DNA of 64,000 nt from Nitzschia sp. pyKryTriq1 (taxonomy: Eukaryota > Bacillariophyta > Bacillariophyceae > Bacillariales > Bacillariaceae): positions 1,178,001 to 1,242,000 of the forward strand of contig OY101128.1 in the NCBI GenBank assembly GCA_956465555.1, written 5' to 3'. Positions 43,287 through 52,017 of the stretch are shown here, in pieces. Position 1 is the first letter of the stretch, and the number at the start of each line of letters is the position of its first letter. A program made the translations under genes and the position numbers. The notes beneath the pieces were generated by a model. It ran no database searches, was not told the DNA's origin, and was given only the letters and a program-made list of their open reading frames with translations.

Positions 43287-44071
43287 TGTTTACTTGAAAC
43301 ACTTCCTGCTCACAACTGTCGATGAGGATTTCCTATCGGCTGGTGCGAGACTATGGGAACGGTGGTGTATCTGAACTCGTTCTCGATACCGGTACAGTAC
43401 TTGTACGTGATCCTCTGTCGAGAGATTGGAGGGGAGCAATTTGCGAACGCATGCACAACGAAAATCTTGGTATTTGTACCGCCATGCAACGCGCCAATTC
43501 TGCATCCTTCAGTAGAGATGCAGTACTGAAGCTACAAGAAAGAACCGGTACCGGTAGGGTCATTGTCCCTTGTTCTCTCCGAAACTACGATTACCAGTAC
43601 CACGTGTACGTAGAAGGACGTAGGAAGGCTGATTCTGACTCAACAGTAGTCGGTCACAATTATGGGTCATAGTCCGAACAAGATCAAGATCCACGAGGAT
43701 AATAGTCATTTTGGTTCAAAATAGTGTTCTTGCATTTAAGGAAAGAGTGTGTGAGTTACCGGTTGGGCCCTTCAGTAGAAAGTCTTAGAGTGTGGACATT
43801 CCGAAGAAATCTTGAGAAACGACTTGAAATACCGGTGCTGTCCCACTTATTGCTACAGTATTCATTTTCTCCGGCGACCGGCGAGCGAAGGTCGAGTGTG
43901 TAGAGTGAAGGCCAGACGCCAAGATCATCAATGCAATCGCGACGCGACGCGACTGTTGGGACCCGACGCGAGACGACTGACGATTGATTGACGATGGAGT
44001 GCGACGAGACAATTGGTACCTGGTACTGTACCGTATTGCTGTACCGGTATTGATTATTGGTAACGTACAAC

Positions 44072-44122
44072 AAGAAAGAAGAAAGAAGAAAGAAGAAAGA
44101 AGAAAGAAGAAAGAAGAAAGAA
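44072..44122. repeat. AAGAAAG 7-nt minisatellite
   Basis: About seven perfect tandem copies of a purine-only heptamer, giving strand asymmetry (all purine on the plus strand). Intergenic. Confidence 0.85.
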
Positions 44123-44263
44123 AACACATCACACAACGAGAGACGAGAGACGCGACTCCTTCCGCATACCCGTATGTACCAGGTTCCCGTATTTCGAATT
44201 CAATGCTTCTTACACCGGTATGGTACAAGTACTGAAGTTGTCTTATCGTGAGCACTCATCGGT

Positions 44264-44328
44264 TGACCGTTGACAGTTGACAGTTGACGCTTGACAGTTG
44301 ACAGTTGACAGTTGACACTTGACGCGGT
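44264..44328. repeat. TTGACAG 7-nt minisatellite
   Basis: About nine copies of TTGACAG with small variants (TTGACGC, TTGACCG). Intergenic. It is a repeat with no evident regulatory partner. Confidence 0.8.
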
Positions 44329-45307
44329 GATGTCGGTACGGTATTATTTTCAAGTTGCTGAGAAATCTCGGCACAAGTGCATGTATGTCGACCGCGATAC
44401 CAGATATCAGGTATGTACTTGTGTGACAGACACGATACACGATGCGGCGAATCAATCTCGCCACCCGCCCATTCATTCGTCTTGCGGACGCATCAATCTA
44501 CCGTTCTCTGGATGACTTTTTGGAGAAATAATGTTTGGAGAATATAATTGGATTTATTGGAGAATAGGCTACACGTAGTAGCACTCGCAGTTGGGAGCAG
44601 TTGGTGCATCTTGCATCTGCCTTGTTCTGCTGGAGTCCCGAGGGAGCTCAATCATGGAGGCGACGCCGGCGACCAGATTAATTTGCCTTGCACGAAGGCG
44701 GTGCCAACACCGAAACTTAGAAACTTGGAAAATCATCTGATTTTTCGCATTCGGGCGACAAAATGTTTCATGAGAGGTTGAATTTTTGGTGGCATCATGG
44801 AGGGATGTTTATAATCGGCTGTCGTCAGCAAAATTCAGAAGGGGCGGGTTGGTTGTTCGGTGAACCAGTCGAATTCAATACTGGTACTGGCAGGGTTAAT
44901 TGGCGATGCAATTGCGCTGCCCAACGCCACTTCGCCGCTTTAATGGAGTGCTTTTCGTGACCAGAACCGAACATGTTTACTGGTCTAAACAATTTTTAAA
45001 AATATAGGTTTGTGCATTATGTGTATACGAGGCTGTAGCTGAGATCCTTTTTTGTTCGGACCACGCTTTGGCGCAGATTCTCATTTGCCTTGTTGTTACT
45101 AGTACTCTACTAGTGCTTTTCAATCCCAGTTTCCTGCTGGATTTCACGACCTGCTCATTCCACAAGTCGATCTATGTGGTTTGGTGCTCTTTTCGACATG
45201 CACTTTGCAATTGACCCACGCCGATTTGCTGGTTCATATTTTACAATGTGATACTCCTCTACTAGTAGAGACAGTGTCGGTCGGTAGACCCGTCGGTACA
45301 CCCGCAT

Positions 45308-46978
45308 CTATCGCATTTCTCCCATAGGTGCCTCCTGCTCCCAGCGTTCATGAAGAAATCGAAAGAGGTGCTGGGACACCATAACGGGATATGGCTTTGG
45401 GTGCTCATACCGGGTGACTTCCGGGGGGAAGCCTTCCAACTGCTCTTTGACAAATTGACGAGTCGTGGAGATATGGGGCTCGTATAAGGTTCGAGAAGTC
45501 TCGAAAACGGTTTGTTGGAGCTCTTGAACTCGGGACGGAATCGCCGAAAGCCGGGTGGGCGCATGAAAAGGATCCCGACATGTGATCCGAGCCCCAACTG
45601 TGGGAGGGTCTTCTTCGGCCATGAGTAAAATGTCGAGCATGGGTTGGTTGCAGTTGCCATAAAGTCTGAAGGCCCGCTTCCTGCCGGGGATGGTGACTTT
45701 GGGCATATCTTGCGAAATTTTAATCCTTGGTTGTCCGTTCCACTCGACAAGTTTGTATACGCAGCCCAGAGCTGGTTGCGCTTGACATGTAACAAGATTG
45801 GTCCCGATACCAAAGGTTGTAATTCCATGGGGTTGCTGGCTCAGACTATGCAGGATTTGTTCGTTGATGTCATTGGAGGCTACGATGGTGAGACCCTGAA
45901 ATGCTGGTCGTTGCGTCGCGTCCCATATTTGCTTAAAGTATCTGGCGCATTCCAAGCTGAGCTTGCTGAGGTCGCCCGAGTCCAAACGTATTCCCTTCGG
46001 CCGGTAGCCAAAGTCATCCAACGCCATAGCCACTGCCGAGAAATTCGGCAATCCACTCCGCAGAGTGTCATAGGTGTCGACTAGGCACAAACAGGCGTGT
46101 GGGAATGCGCAGGCATAGGCAACAAAGGCCGCCAGCTCTCCGTCGTTCGCCGTTCCAGAATAACCTGAATTGTCGGGTCTACTCGTCGACAGTGCCTCTC
46201 GGTGTTTGAGAACACAAGGCAGAAACAGCTTTGAGTCCTCGGTATGTCTGCTGAAGAGCACGAGGTCCTGAACTTCATCCAAAGAGGTGAATGCTTGGAC
46301 ATACGAGTGTGCGTGGGTCCCCGCCACCGGGATCCCGAAGAGCTTGCCGGCCTGCACGTTGGAAGTGGCTACGAAGCCACCCAAGTAAGCATACTTGCTG
46401 GCAGAGCAGGCCCCGTCCGGTCCCTGTGCCCTTCTCAAGCCGAACTCGATACAAGGTGCCGGTCGCGCCCTGAGTACCATGCGGGCGGCATTGGTGGCGA
46501 GGAGCGACGGGTAATTGACTAGATTTAGCAAGGTGGTCTCCAGCAGTTGGCCGAGGCCCAGTGGCGCTTCGACCACCAGCAGAGGGACCCGCGGGAAGGC
46601 GATGGATCCCTCGCTCATGGCCCGCACGGTCAAGCTGGAAGTGTCTAGGTGCCGCAAGTACTCGAAGAAGCCGTCCTCGCAGTGGGCCAGCGCAGGGGTG
46701 GACCGCAGATAGGTGATGTCCTCCTCGGAAAATGAGAACGACTCTATGTGCTTTAGGCATTCGTCCAAGCCGCAGAACACGGTGAATTCCCCACCAAACG
46801 GATTTTTGCGGAAAAACAACTCAAACACGCCTTTCTCTTCATGTTTGCCGGTCTTCCAGTGAGCGTATGTCATGGTCAACTGGTACAAATCCACCAGAAG
46901 GGCTCCAACCAGATTGCTCGTTGGCCTGCGTTTGTGAGCTCCCCCGTCGGCATCAACATGCATGCTGTCAGTCGACAT
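45308..46978 (-). CDS. NAPRT: Nicotinate phosphoribosyltransferase
   Basis: Joins nicotinate to phosphoribosyl pyrophosphate with ATP hydrolysis, giving nicotinate mononucleotide, the first step of the Preiss-Handler NAD salvage route in the cytosol. The 556-residue single-exon frame is close to the usual eukaryotic length. Family landmarks: DLYQLTM at 30-36, EFGLRRAQG at 178-186, THAHS at 221-225, LVDTYDTL at 299-306, RLDSGDL at 331-337 and FGIGTNL at 389-395. No signal peptide or plastid motif is seen, so the protein should be cytosolic. The start was chosen as the first Met before the conserved block; about 25 poorly conserved residues precede it. Identification is firm. Confidence 0.95.
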   Translation of the reverse strand: MSTDSMHVDADGGAHKRRPTSNLVGALLVDLYQLTMTYAHWKTGKHEEKGVFELFFRKNPFGGEFTVFCGLDECLKHIESFSFSEEDITYLRSTPALAHCEDGFFEYLRHLDTSSLTVRAMSEGSIAFPRVPLLVVEAPLGLGQLLETTLLNLVNYPSLLATNAARMVLRARPAPCIEFGLRRAQGPDGACSASKYAYLGGFVATSNVQAGKLFGIPVAGTHAHSYVQAFTSLDEVQDLVLFSRHTEDSKLFLPCVLKHREALSTSRPDNSGYSGTANDGELAAFVAYACAFPHACLCLVDTYDTLRSGLPNFSAVAMALDDFGYRPKGIRLDSGDLSKLSLECARYFKQIWDATQRPAFQGLTIVASNDINEQILHSLSQQPHGITTFGIGTNLVTCQAQPALGCVYKLVEWNGQPRIKISQDMPKVTIPGRKRAFRLYGNCNQPMLDILLMAEEDPPTVGARITCRDPFHAPTRLSAIPSRVQELQQTVFETSRTLYEPHISTTRQFVKEQLEGFPPEVTRYEHPKPYPVMVSQHLFRFLHERWEQEAPMGEMR

Positions 46979-47856
46979 GATCGTGGACCAGGCGCCTTGA
47001 GCAGCTTGCGACGCTGCGAAAGGATGTGAATGCGGAATGTGGCAGTCTCCTGGGGGTATTAGACGTACTCGAAATTGTTTGATGTCGGATGTCGGACGAG
47101 GAGGACGAGGATGAGGATGAGAGGATGAGGATTATGGATTATGGCATGCATGTGCTTTTTATAGAATGCGTGGATGAAGTATGCGTCGGCCACAGTACCG
47201 CAGGTATCGTACTTGCAGGTAGGCTACCGTACATACCGCGGTAGTGCAAATTGTACCGGTACACGTGTACGGCGACATGTTTTGCCGATAATTCGACGAC
47301 GAACAGACGTCGCCTCTTTTCTCTCCGGGCTCCACGCAGTCAACAACTATGCGGCGTAAGACGACTCTACAGTACTACTAACTAGCTACTACCGGAGTAG
47401 CTCTCCTCTCCTCTACTCTCTCTCTCCTCTCTACTACTCTAGAGTAGAGCAGAGTGGTAGAGTAGAGAGTAGAGCTATAATACATGTGAGTAGGAGGACG
47501 GGTACCTGACCAGTACCAGCAGTACTCTACCAGTACTGTTTTACTGGTACTACTGGTGCTGCAGGTACAGTTTCTAGTACAGTACGACGAGGTACGTCTG
47601 AAACATAAATGACTCTACAGCGTACTCTACTCTAGAGTAAGAGACGAGCTTGCACCACAAACCACGCGAACTCAAATTGCCTTTATGCACTTTTCCCGTG
47701 GCGCCCTGCAACTACGAAGAATATTGTATCATTTGAGAAGCTTGTAGTAAGAAGATTGTCGCGTCTCAAAAAGCTTCTCAACCAAAAAGCTTCGCAAAAA
47801 CCAATTTCAAAAAGCTTCTCAGTCTCCCCCCACACCAACACCTCGAAAAATGGGAA
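46979..47856. other. Intergenic DNA with low-complexity and inverted repeats
   Basis: Contains a GAGGAT-type minisatellite (47097-47140), a CT-rich/AG-rich imperfect inverted repeat (about 47400-47475, centred on ACTCTAGAGT) and several AAAAAGCTTCTCA-like units (47765-47822) just upstream of the JmjC gene. No gene is seen. Confidence 0.5.
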
Positions 47857-49706
47857 ATGAAGAGCTCATTAAAAACCACCGGAGTGATCTTCGCAACGGG
47901 ATACAGGGAGGTAGAAGCTGGAATCATGGTCTTACCAAGACTTCGGAGCACGGGGAGCAACAGTCTGTACCTTCCCCACGCTCATGGATACGACGACCCA
48001 GATTGCAAGGGTGCCCCTAAGAAGCTTGATAAGCGCCTACGCCTCATGATCTACCACTCCTTCGGCCCGAAGCATGGAAAAATGACCACACTCTTCGTGA
48101 TTCTTCTTGTTGCCTGCTTCATCCTAAAGTTAATCTTCTCTGGAATCTCCGCTTTTATTTGGTCTTCAAGATCCCAGTTTCCATGGCGATACATGTCACG
48201 TCCAAACAACGACCGCAAGCTTCAATTTCCCTCAAAGATCTACGCAATTCCCGACACTATGAGTACATTGGGCGACAAGTCTGACTTTTACGCTGAACTG
48301 CGAAAGGCATATGATACTCGGTTCCCTGCCGACGAGAAGAGGTCCAAGAAAGCTGTAGAGAGCCTTCAAAACTTCGACATTGACGCGTTCCACCCAATGG
48401 ATCTCAAGGACAAAACGCTGTATTAGTAAGTAAGCCGCGAAATTGTTGCTCCAAACTTGTACTATGTCGCACTGGTATCAAATTGTTGCTCAGTCTTTTT
48501 GTCATGCGAATACAGTGACATTTACAACTGCCCAGAAACACCTCCTTCTGGGTATCCTTTTGCTTGGAATCTTCTCCATATCCTCGAGCACTGGCCTGCC
48601 AACGACCCAGAACCTCGGGCCCAAATCTTCCAGAGTCTCTGTGTTTTTGACTACGTCAAAGACTTTCACAAGGCACGTCGCTATCGCGATGCTGAACTGC
48701 CCTTCGTCGTTCGGGGAGATCCGGAAGTTGCAAAGACGGTTGAACGCTGGAATACTCCTTTCTACCTGGAAGCTCTGCTTGGAGACGTCGAGCACGACAC
48801 CGAGTATAGTGTGACCAACCATTTCCTCTATTGGACAAAGGAGTGGAGTCCGCCCAGTGACTGGAAACAGCCCACACAACGAATGCACATGACCTATCAT
48901 GACTGGGTAGCCAGGGCAAACGTTTCAGACACCAAATTGGGCCCAGCAATGCCGCATTGGTATTTCCACATAGGTGGTTGTCGTGAAGGGAGACGTTGTA
49001 CCCCAGTACCCTCAGATTATATCTTTGACGAGTTGCCATTTTACCAACCGAAGCAGAATAGTTTATACGTGAAGGATCAAAACTGGCAGCGCGGGATCTT
49101 TTGTCGCTTTGGAATGAAAGGGGTCATCGCTGAAAATCATTTTGATGGTAAGGGTACTCGTACACTCGTATCTGGCAGTGCCAACCTTCGGTCGATGCGC
49201 TACTACATGTTCATTGTTCATGCAGTCCGCCTCCGTCGCACCTTTTCGTTTTCGCCTTCGCCTCACAGCAGCAATATCTACCTCTAATTGTTTCGTTAGG
49301 TGAACGCAACTTTGTGACGGTGCTAGGTGGCGAGAGGCGCTTCATTCTTTCCCACCCCAACCAATGCTCAAAAATGTCCTTGTTTCCGATGGGACATCCC
49401 TCGGCTCGGCACTCTGCTATCGATTGGTCGGATCCTGACTTGGAAACCCATCCCGAGTTCGCGGCTGCCACAGGGAATGAGGTGATCCTCCAGCCTGGCG
49501 AGTCTGTTTTTATCCCGTCGCTCTGGTTCCACCACATTGTCAGCTTGTCCATGAACGTGCAGTGTAACACCAGAAGTGGTTTGTCCATGATTCATGCGGA
49601 GCCCATTGAGAAATGTGGTAAGGTACAATATTCGCATGTGTTCGTTTGTTCTTGCGAGGTTGTTTCTTTCGCTGCACTCACAATAGGAGCATCTGCCGTT
49701 CCCTGA
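47857..49706 (+). CDS. Membrane-anchored JmjC/cupin-type oxygenase-like protein (spliced)
   Basis: Exons 47857-48425, 48516-49147 and 49300-49706, with GT-AG introns of 90 and 152 nt; joined frames give 535 residues, or 460 if translation starts at Met 48082. From that Met the protein opens with a hydrophobic segment (TTLFVILLVACFILKLIFSG), a likely signal anchor. The C-terminal part is a JmjC/cupin fold: HFDG (the H-x-D half of the 2-His-1-Asp iron site) falls across intron 2, and LWFHH about 90 residues later supplies the distal His. Relatives of the FIH/JMJD type hydroxylate protein side chains using Fe(II) and 2-oxoglutarate. The anchor suggests a secretory-pathway substrate; that substrate is unknown. 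A third, in-frame 69-nt intron (49618-49686) is possible. Confidence 0.8.
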
Positions 49707-50516
49707 TTCGTGCAATACATGTACTTCTATGAATACGAATACGAAAACTGTCTGCAGGTTACACGGCGGCGTAAAGATCTGTATATTGTATATGGTTCCA
49801 AAATGAATTCCGTCAATAGGGCGCGGATCGAGAAAAGATAAGTGGGGAGCACACGCATAATGAATAATTTTAATTAAAAAACATTCGCACAAAGGCGACA
49901 AAGAATACGCTCTACTACTGTAGCTACCGGTACCGGTAGAGGGAGAGATGCATTAGACTACCAATGTTGAGAGATAAAATATGAAGTGGGTAGCTACTAG
50001 TAACCACTCGGCCAGAAGTGAACGGCCGGTACCGGTAGCGCTACACTTGATGGCCGGCCGAGTGCGGTTACCCGCACCGCCGAATATTTTCTTTGGCACG
50101 GTACACACGTACCAGGTACAGTACAGTACCGTACTAATTTTTTGTGTACGAACCAGATTCTAATAAAGGCCGTACAATCTGCGCAGACTTGTACCAGAAA
50201 CTCCAACTCGCACGACTCGGAATCAGGGACTCAATCGCTCGTGTCATCGCCTTGTCGCTACCGGTACCGTAGCGTGCATTGTGACGGTTACTGTACCGGT
50301 AGTAGGTCTACGAGTACTCGACAATAGGCACGAAAATCTTACTCCGGTGCAGGCAGTACAAAAAGTGACAAGTTTGCCTGGTACAGTATTACTTGTACAG
50401 TCGCGTTCCTCGTTCCTCCCTGCGCTTACCTCGAGATCTCCCTGCCGTGCTTTTGTTCGTACGAGTTCACGAAGTAATAGTTCAAAGTGCAAGTACAAGT
50501 GCATCGGTCTTCCACA
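49707..50516. other. Intergenic DNA
   Basis: 3' flank of the JmjC gene and 5' flank of the next gene. Several ACCGGTACCGGT-type palindromes (about 49927 and 50027). No gene, RNA or element recognised. Confidence 0.45.
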
Positions 50517-51869
50517 ATGGACCCTTCGCCGCCGCTGCCCGTCTTGTCGTCTTCCACTGCCGACGACCCCTCATCGCTGAAAAGAGCGTCGGCACGGGGA
50601 TCCCTTTGCGCTGAAGTACTCAGCGCCTATGATCTGCCGCATTCCGAGCCACCTCAATGCGTGACTTTGACGACGGCACCCGCGTTGTCCCCGGCGGTCA
50701 CGCTCAAAACAGGGCCTCCCCTAGCGCGGCATAAAAACCGCAACTCATTCCGGTTCTCCGCACCGGGCGGCAGTACCGGTACTAGTACAAGTACCTCCAT
50801 CAGCCCCACCAGCTCGTTGGCGGCGGCAGGGGAATCGAAGACCTCCTCTGCCATGGAACTTGTCGCGCCGCTACGAGATCTGTACAAGTCCAAGGCCACC
50901 ATTCGGGTCGTCTACGCCAATAGAGGACCGCTGGAAGCAACTTACGATTTGAACCAACTCCGAATCCACGAAAGCAAGTGGCTCATACTGACTCTTGCGA
51001 GCGGAGATGCGCCGGCGCCTGTGGTCGACGGAACGGAAGAAGAAATCCCTCCGACGATCCGCGTCAAGTTGACCTTGAGAGGGCCATACAGGCCCGAAAT
51101 TGCAGCAGTTGTGGCGATGGCACAGGCGTGGTTCGGAATCGTTGATGGGCTGGAGCACAAAGTTCAACAGGTGTGGCAGGAAGCACCGAAGCCGCCGTTT
51201 GACGTCTCGAAAGTCATGGTGCTGCCAGTACCGCTGCTCGCGCTTGCTGTGGTGGCATCCCCGGTCATTGCAGCTGTTGTCATGGTTAGCCTGCCGTTCT
51301 TGCTTCCGGTGGTGTTAATCCTCATCACAATTGCAATGGCCACGTTCTTGGTTGCTGCTTCCCTCTTTTTCAGTACGAGCTTTGGGAGGGATCATCTGGG
51401 AGCCGCAGTGGCTCCAATCGTGGATTCGCTGTTGCTATCAAAGGCCGGACAAAAGTTGGTTTACGATGTCGGACCCCGACCTACTCCTGTCAGCGTGGCG
51501 AAGCAGATTATGCCCACCAGCTTAGCTGGCAAACTTGTCGTTTCGCTGCTCATAGATTTGGTGGGAAGTTCTTCTTACCTGTTGCCAGTCGTCGGCGAAG
51601 GACTCGACATAGCGTGGGCGCCAATCCAGACAATTCTCGTGATGGCCATGTACAACGATGTCACGCCTAACTTGAAATACGTCAGTTTTGTCGAGGAAAT
51701 TTTACCCTTTACCGACATCGTACCAGCAGCGACCATTGGTTTTCTTTACGAATTCGTTCCTCAGCTCTTGGGCAAAAATCAAGAACTGGCACAAGCAGTA
51801 AGTAGCCTGATTTCAGCGGGTGTTACCCATGGGCATCACCCAGTTCCGAAGCAGGATTATAATACGTAA
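50517..51869 (+). CDS. Conserved multi-spanning membrane protein with C2-like N-terminus
   Basis: 450 residues from the ATG at 50517; an in-frame ATG ten codons upstream is less likely because the upstream stretch is low-complexity. Residues 27-80 (AEVLSAYDLP... to GPPLARHKNRNSFRF) resemble a C2 domain, a membrane/Ca-binding fold. A long hydrophobic region at about 234-286 can form two transmembrane helices. A C-terminal part (about 340-415) has LVGSSSYLLPVVGEGLD and a PFTDIVPA motif that look conserved but that I cannot assign to a named family. No plastid presequence is seen. The function is unknown; binding of a membrane surface through the C2-like part is inference. The single frame has no sign of introns. 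Confidence 0.7.
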   Translation: MDPSPPLPVLSSSTADDPSSLKRASARGSLCAEVLSAYDLPHSEPPQCVTLTTAPALSPAVTLKTGPPLARHKNRNSFRFSAPGGSTGTSTSTSISPTSSLAAAGESKTSSAMELVAPLRDLYKSKATIRVVYANRGPLEATYDLNQLRIHESKWLILTLASGDAPAPVVDGTEEEIPPTIRVKLTLRGPYRPEIAAVVAMAQAWFGIVDGLEHKVQQVWQEAPKPPFDVSKVMVLPVPLLALAVVASPVIAAVVMVSLPFLLPVVLILITIAMATFLVAASLFFSTSFGRDHLGAAVAPIVDSLLLSKAGQKLVYDVGPRPTPVSVAKQIMPTSLAGKLVVSLLIDLVGSSSYLLPVVGEGLDIAWAPIQTILVMAMYNDVTPNLKYVSFVEEILPFTDIVPAATIGFLYEFVPQLLGKNQELAQAVSSLISAGVTHGHHPVPKQDYNT

Positions 51870-52017
51870 AAGCAGTTTTGGAAACACACTTCCGCGGAAA
51901 GTGATGGCCACACAACTCGTGCATCGTCCGCTACGAGCATTCATACAGCACTACTCAGTAGTATTTACGTCTCAACTTTCTCAGCGATAACCTGAAGGTC
52001 GGGGTACTAATTTAAAT

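Larger units (their letters stand above)
24019..43635. repeat. Tandem segmental duplication, unit 2
   Basis: Second copy of 453-23085, in direct orientation. Its left edge (24019) falls exactly where the LTR fragment begins. The right edge is near 43635, after which the flanks share nothing. A block at 43432-43513 replaces the 365-bp block found in unit 1. Confidence 0.9.
43636..45307. other. Intergenic DNA between copy 2 and NAPRT
   Basis: No supported gene. It contains two 7-nt minisatellites (listed separately) and scattered GGTACC/ACCGGT motifs. A 77-codon frame at 44548-44781 has no recognisable domain and is left out. Confidence 0.5.

Noticed and set aside
44264-44328. Cluster of W-box (TTGAC) regulatory sites
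   Set aside because: It is a pure 7-nt minisatellite, and a WRKY-type system is not expected in a diatom.
44548-44781. 77-codon plus-strand frame
   Set aside because: No domain, signal or splice context; chance frame.
45308-46978. Transfer of the phosphoribosyltransferase from bacteria
   Set aside because: The protein has the usual eukaryotic length and motifs, and nothing in its base use sets it apart from its neighbours.
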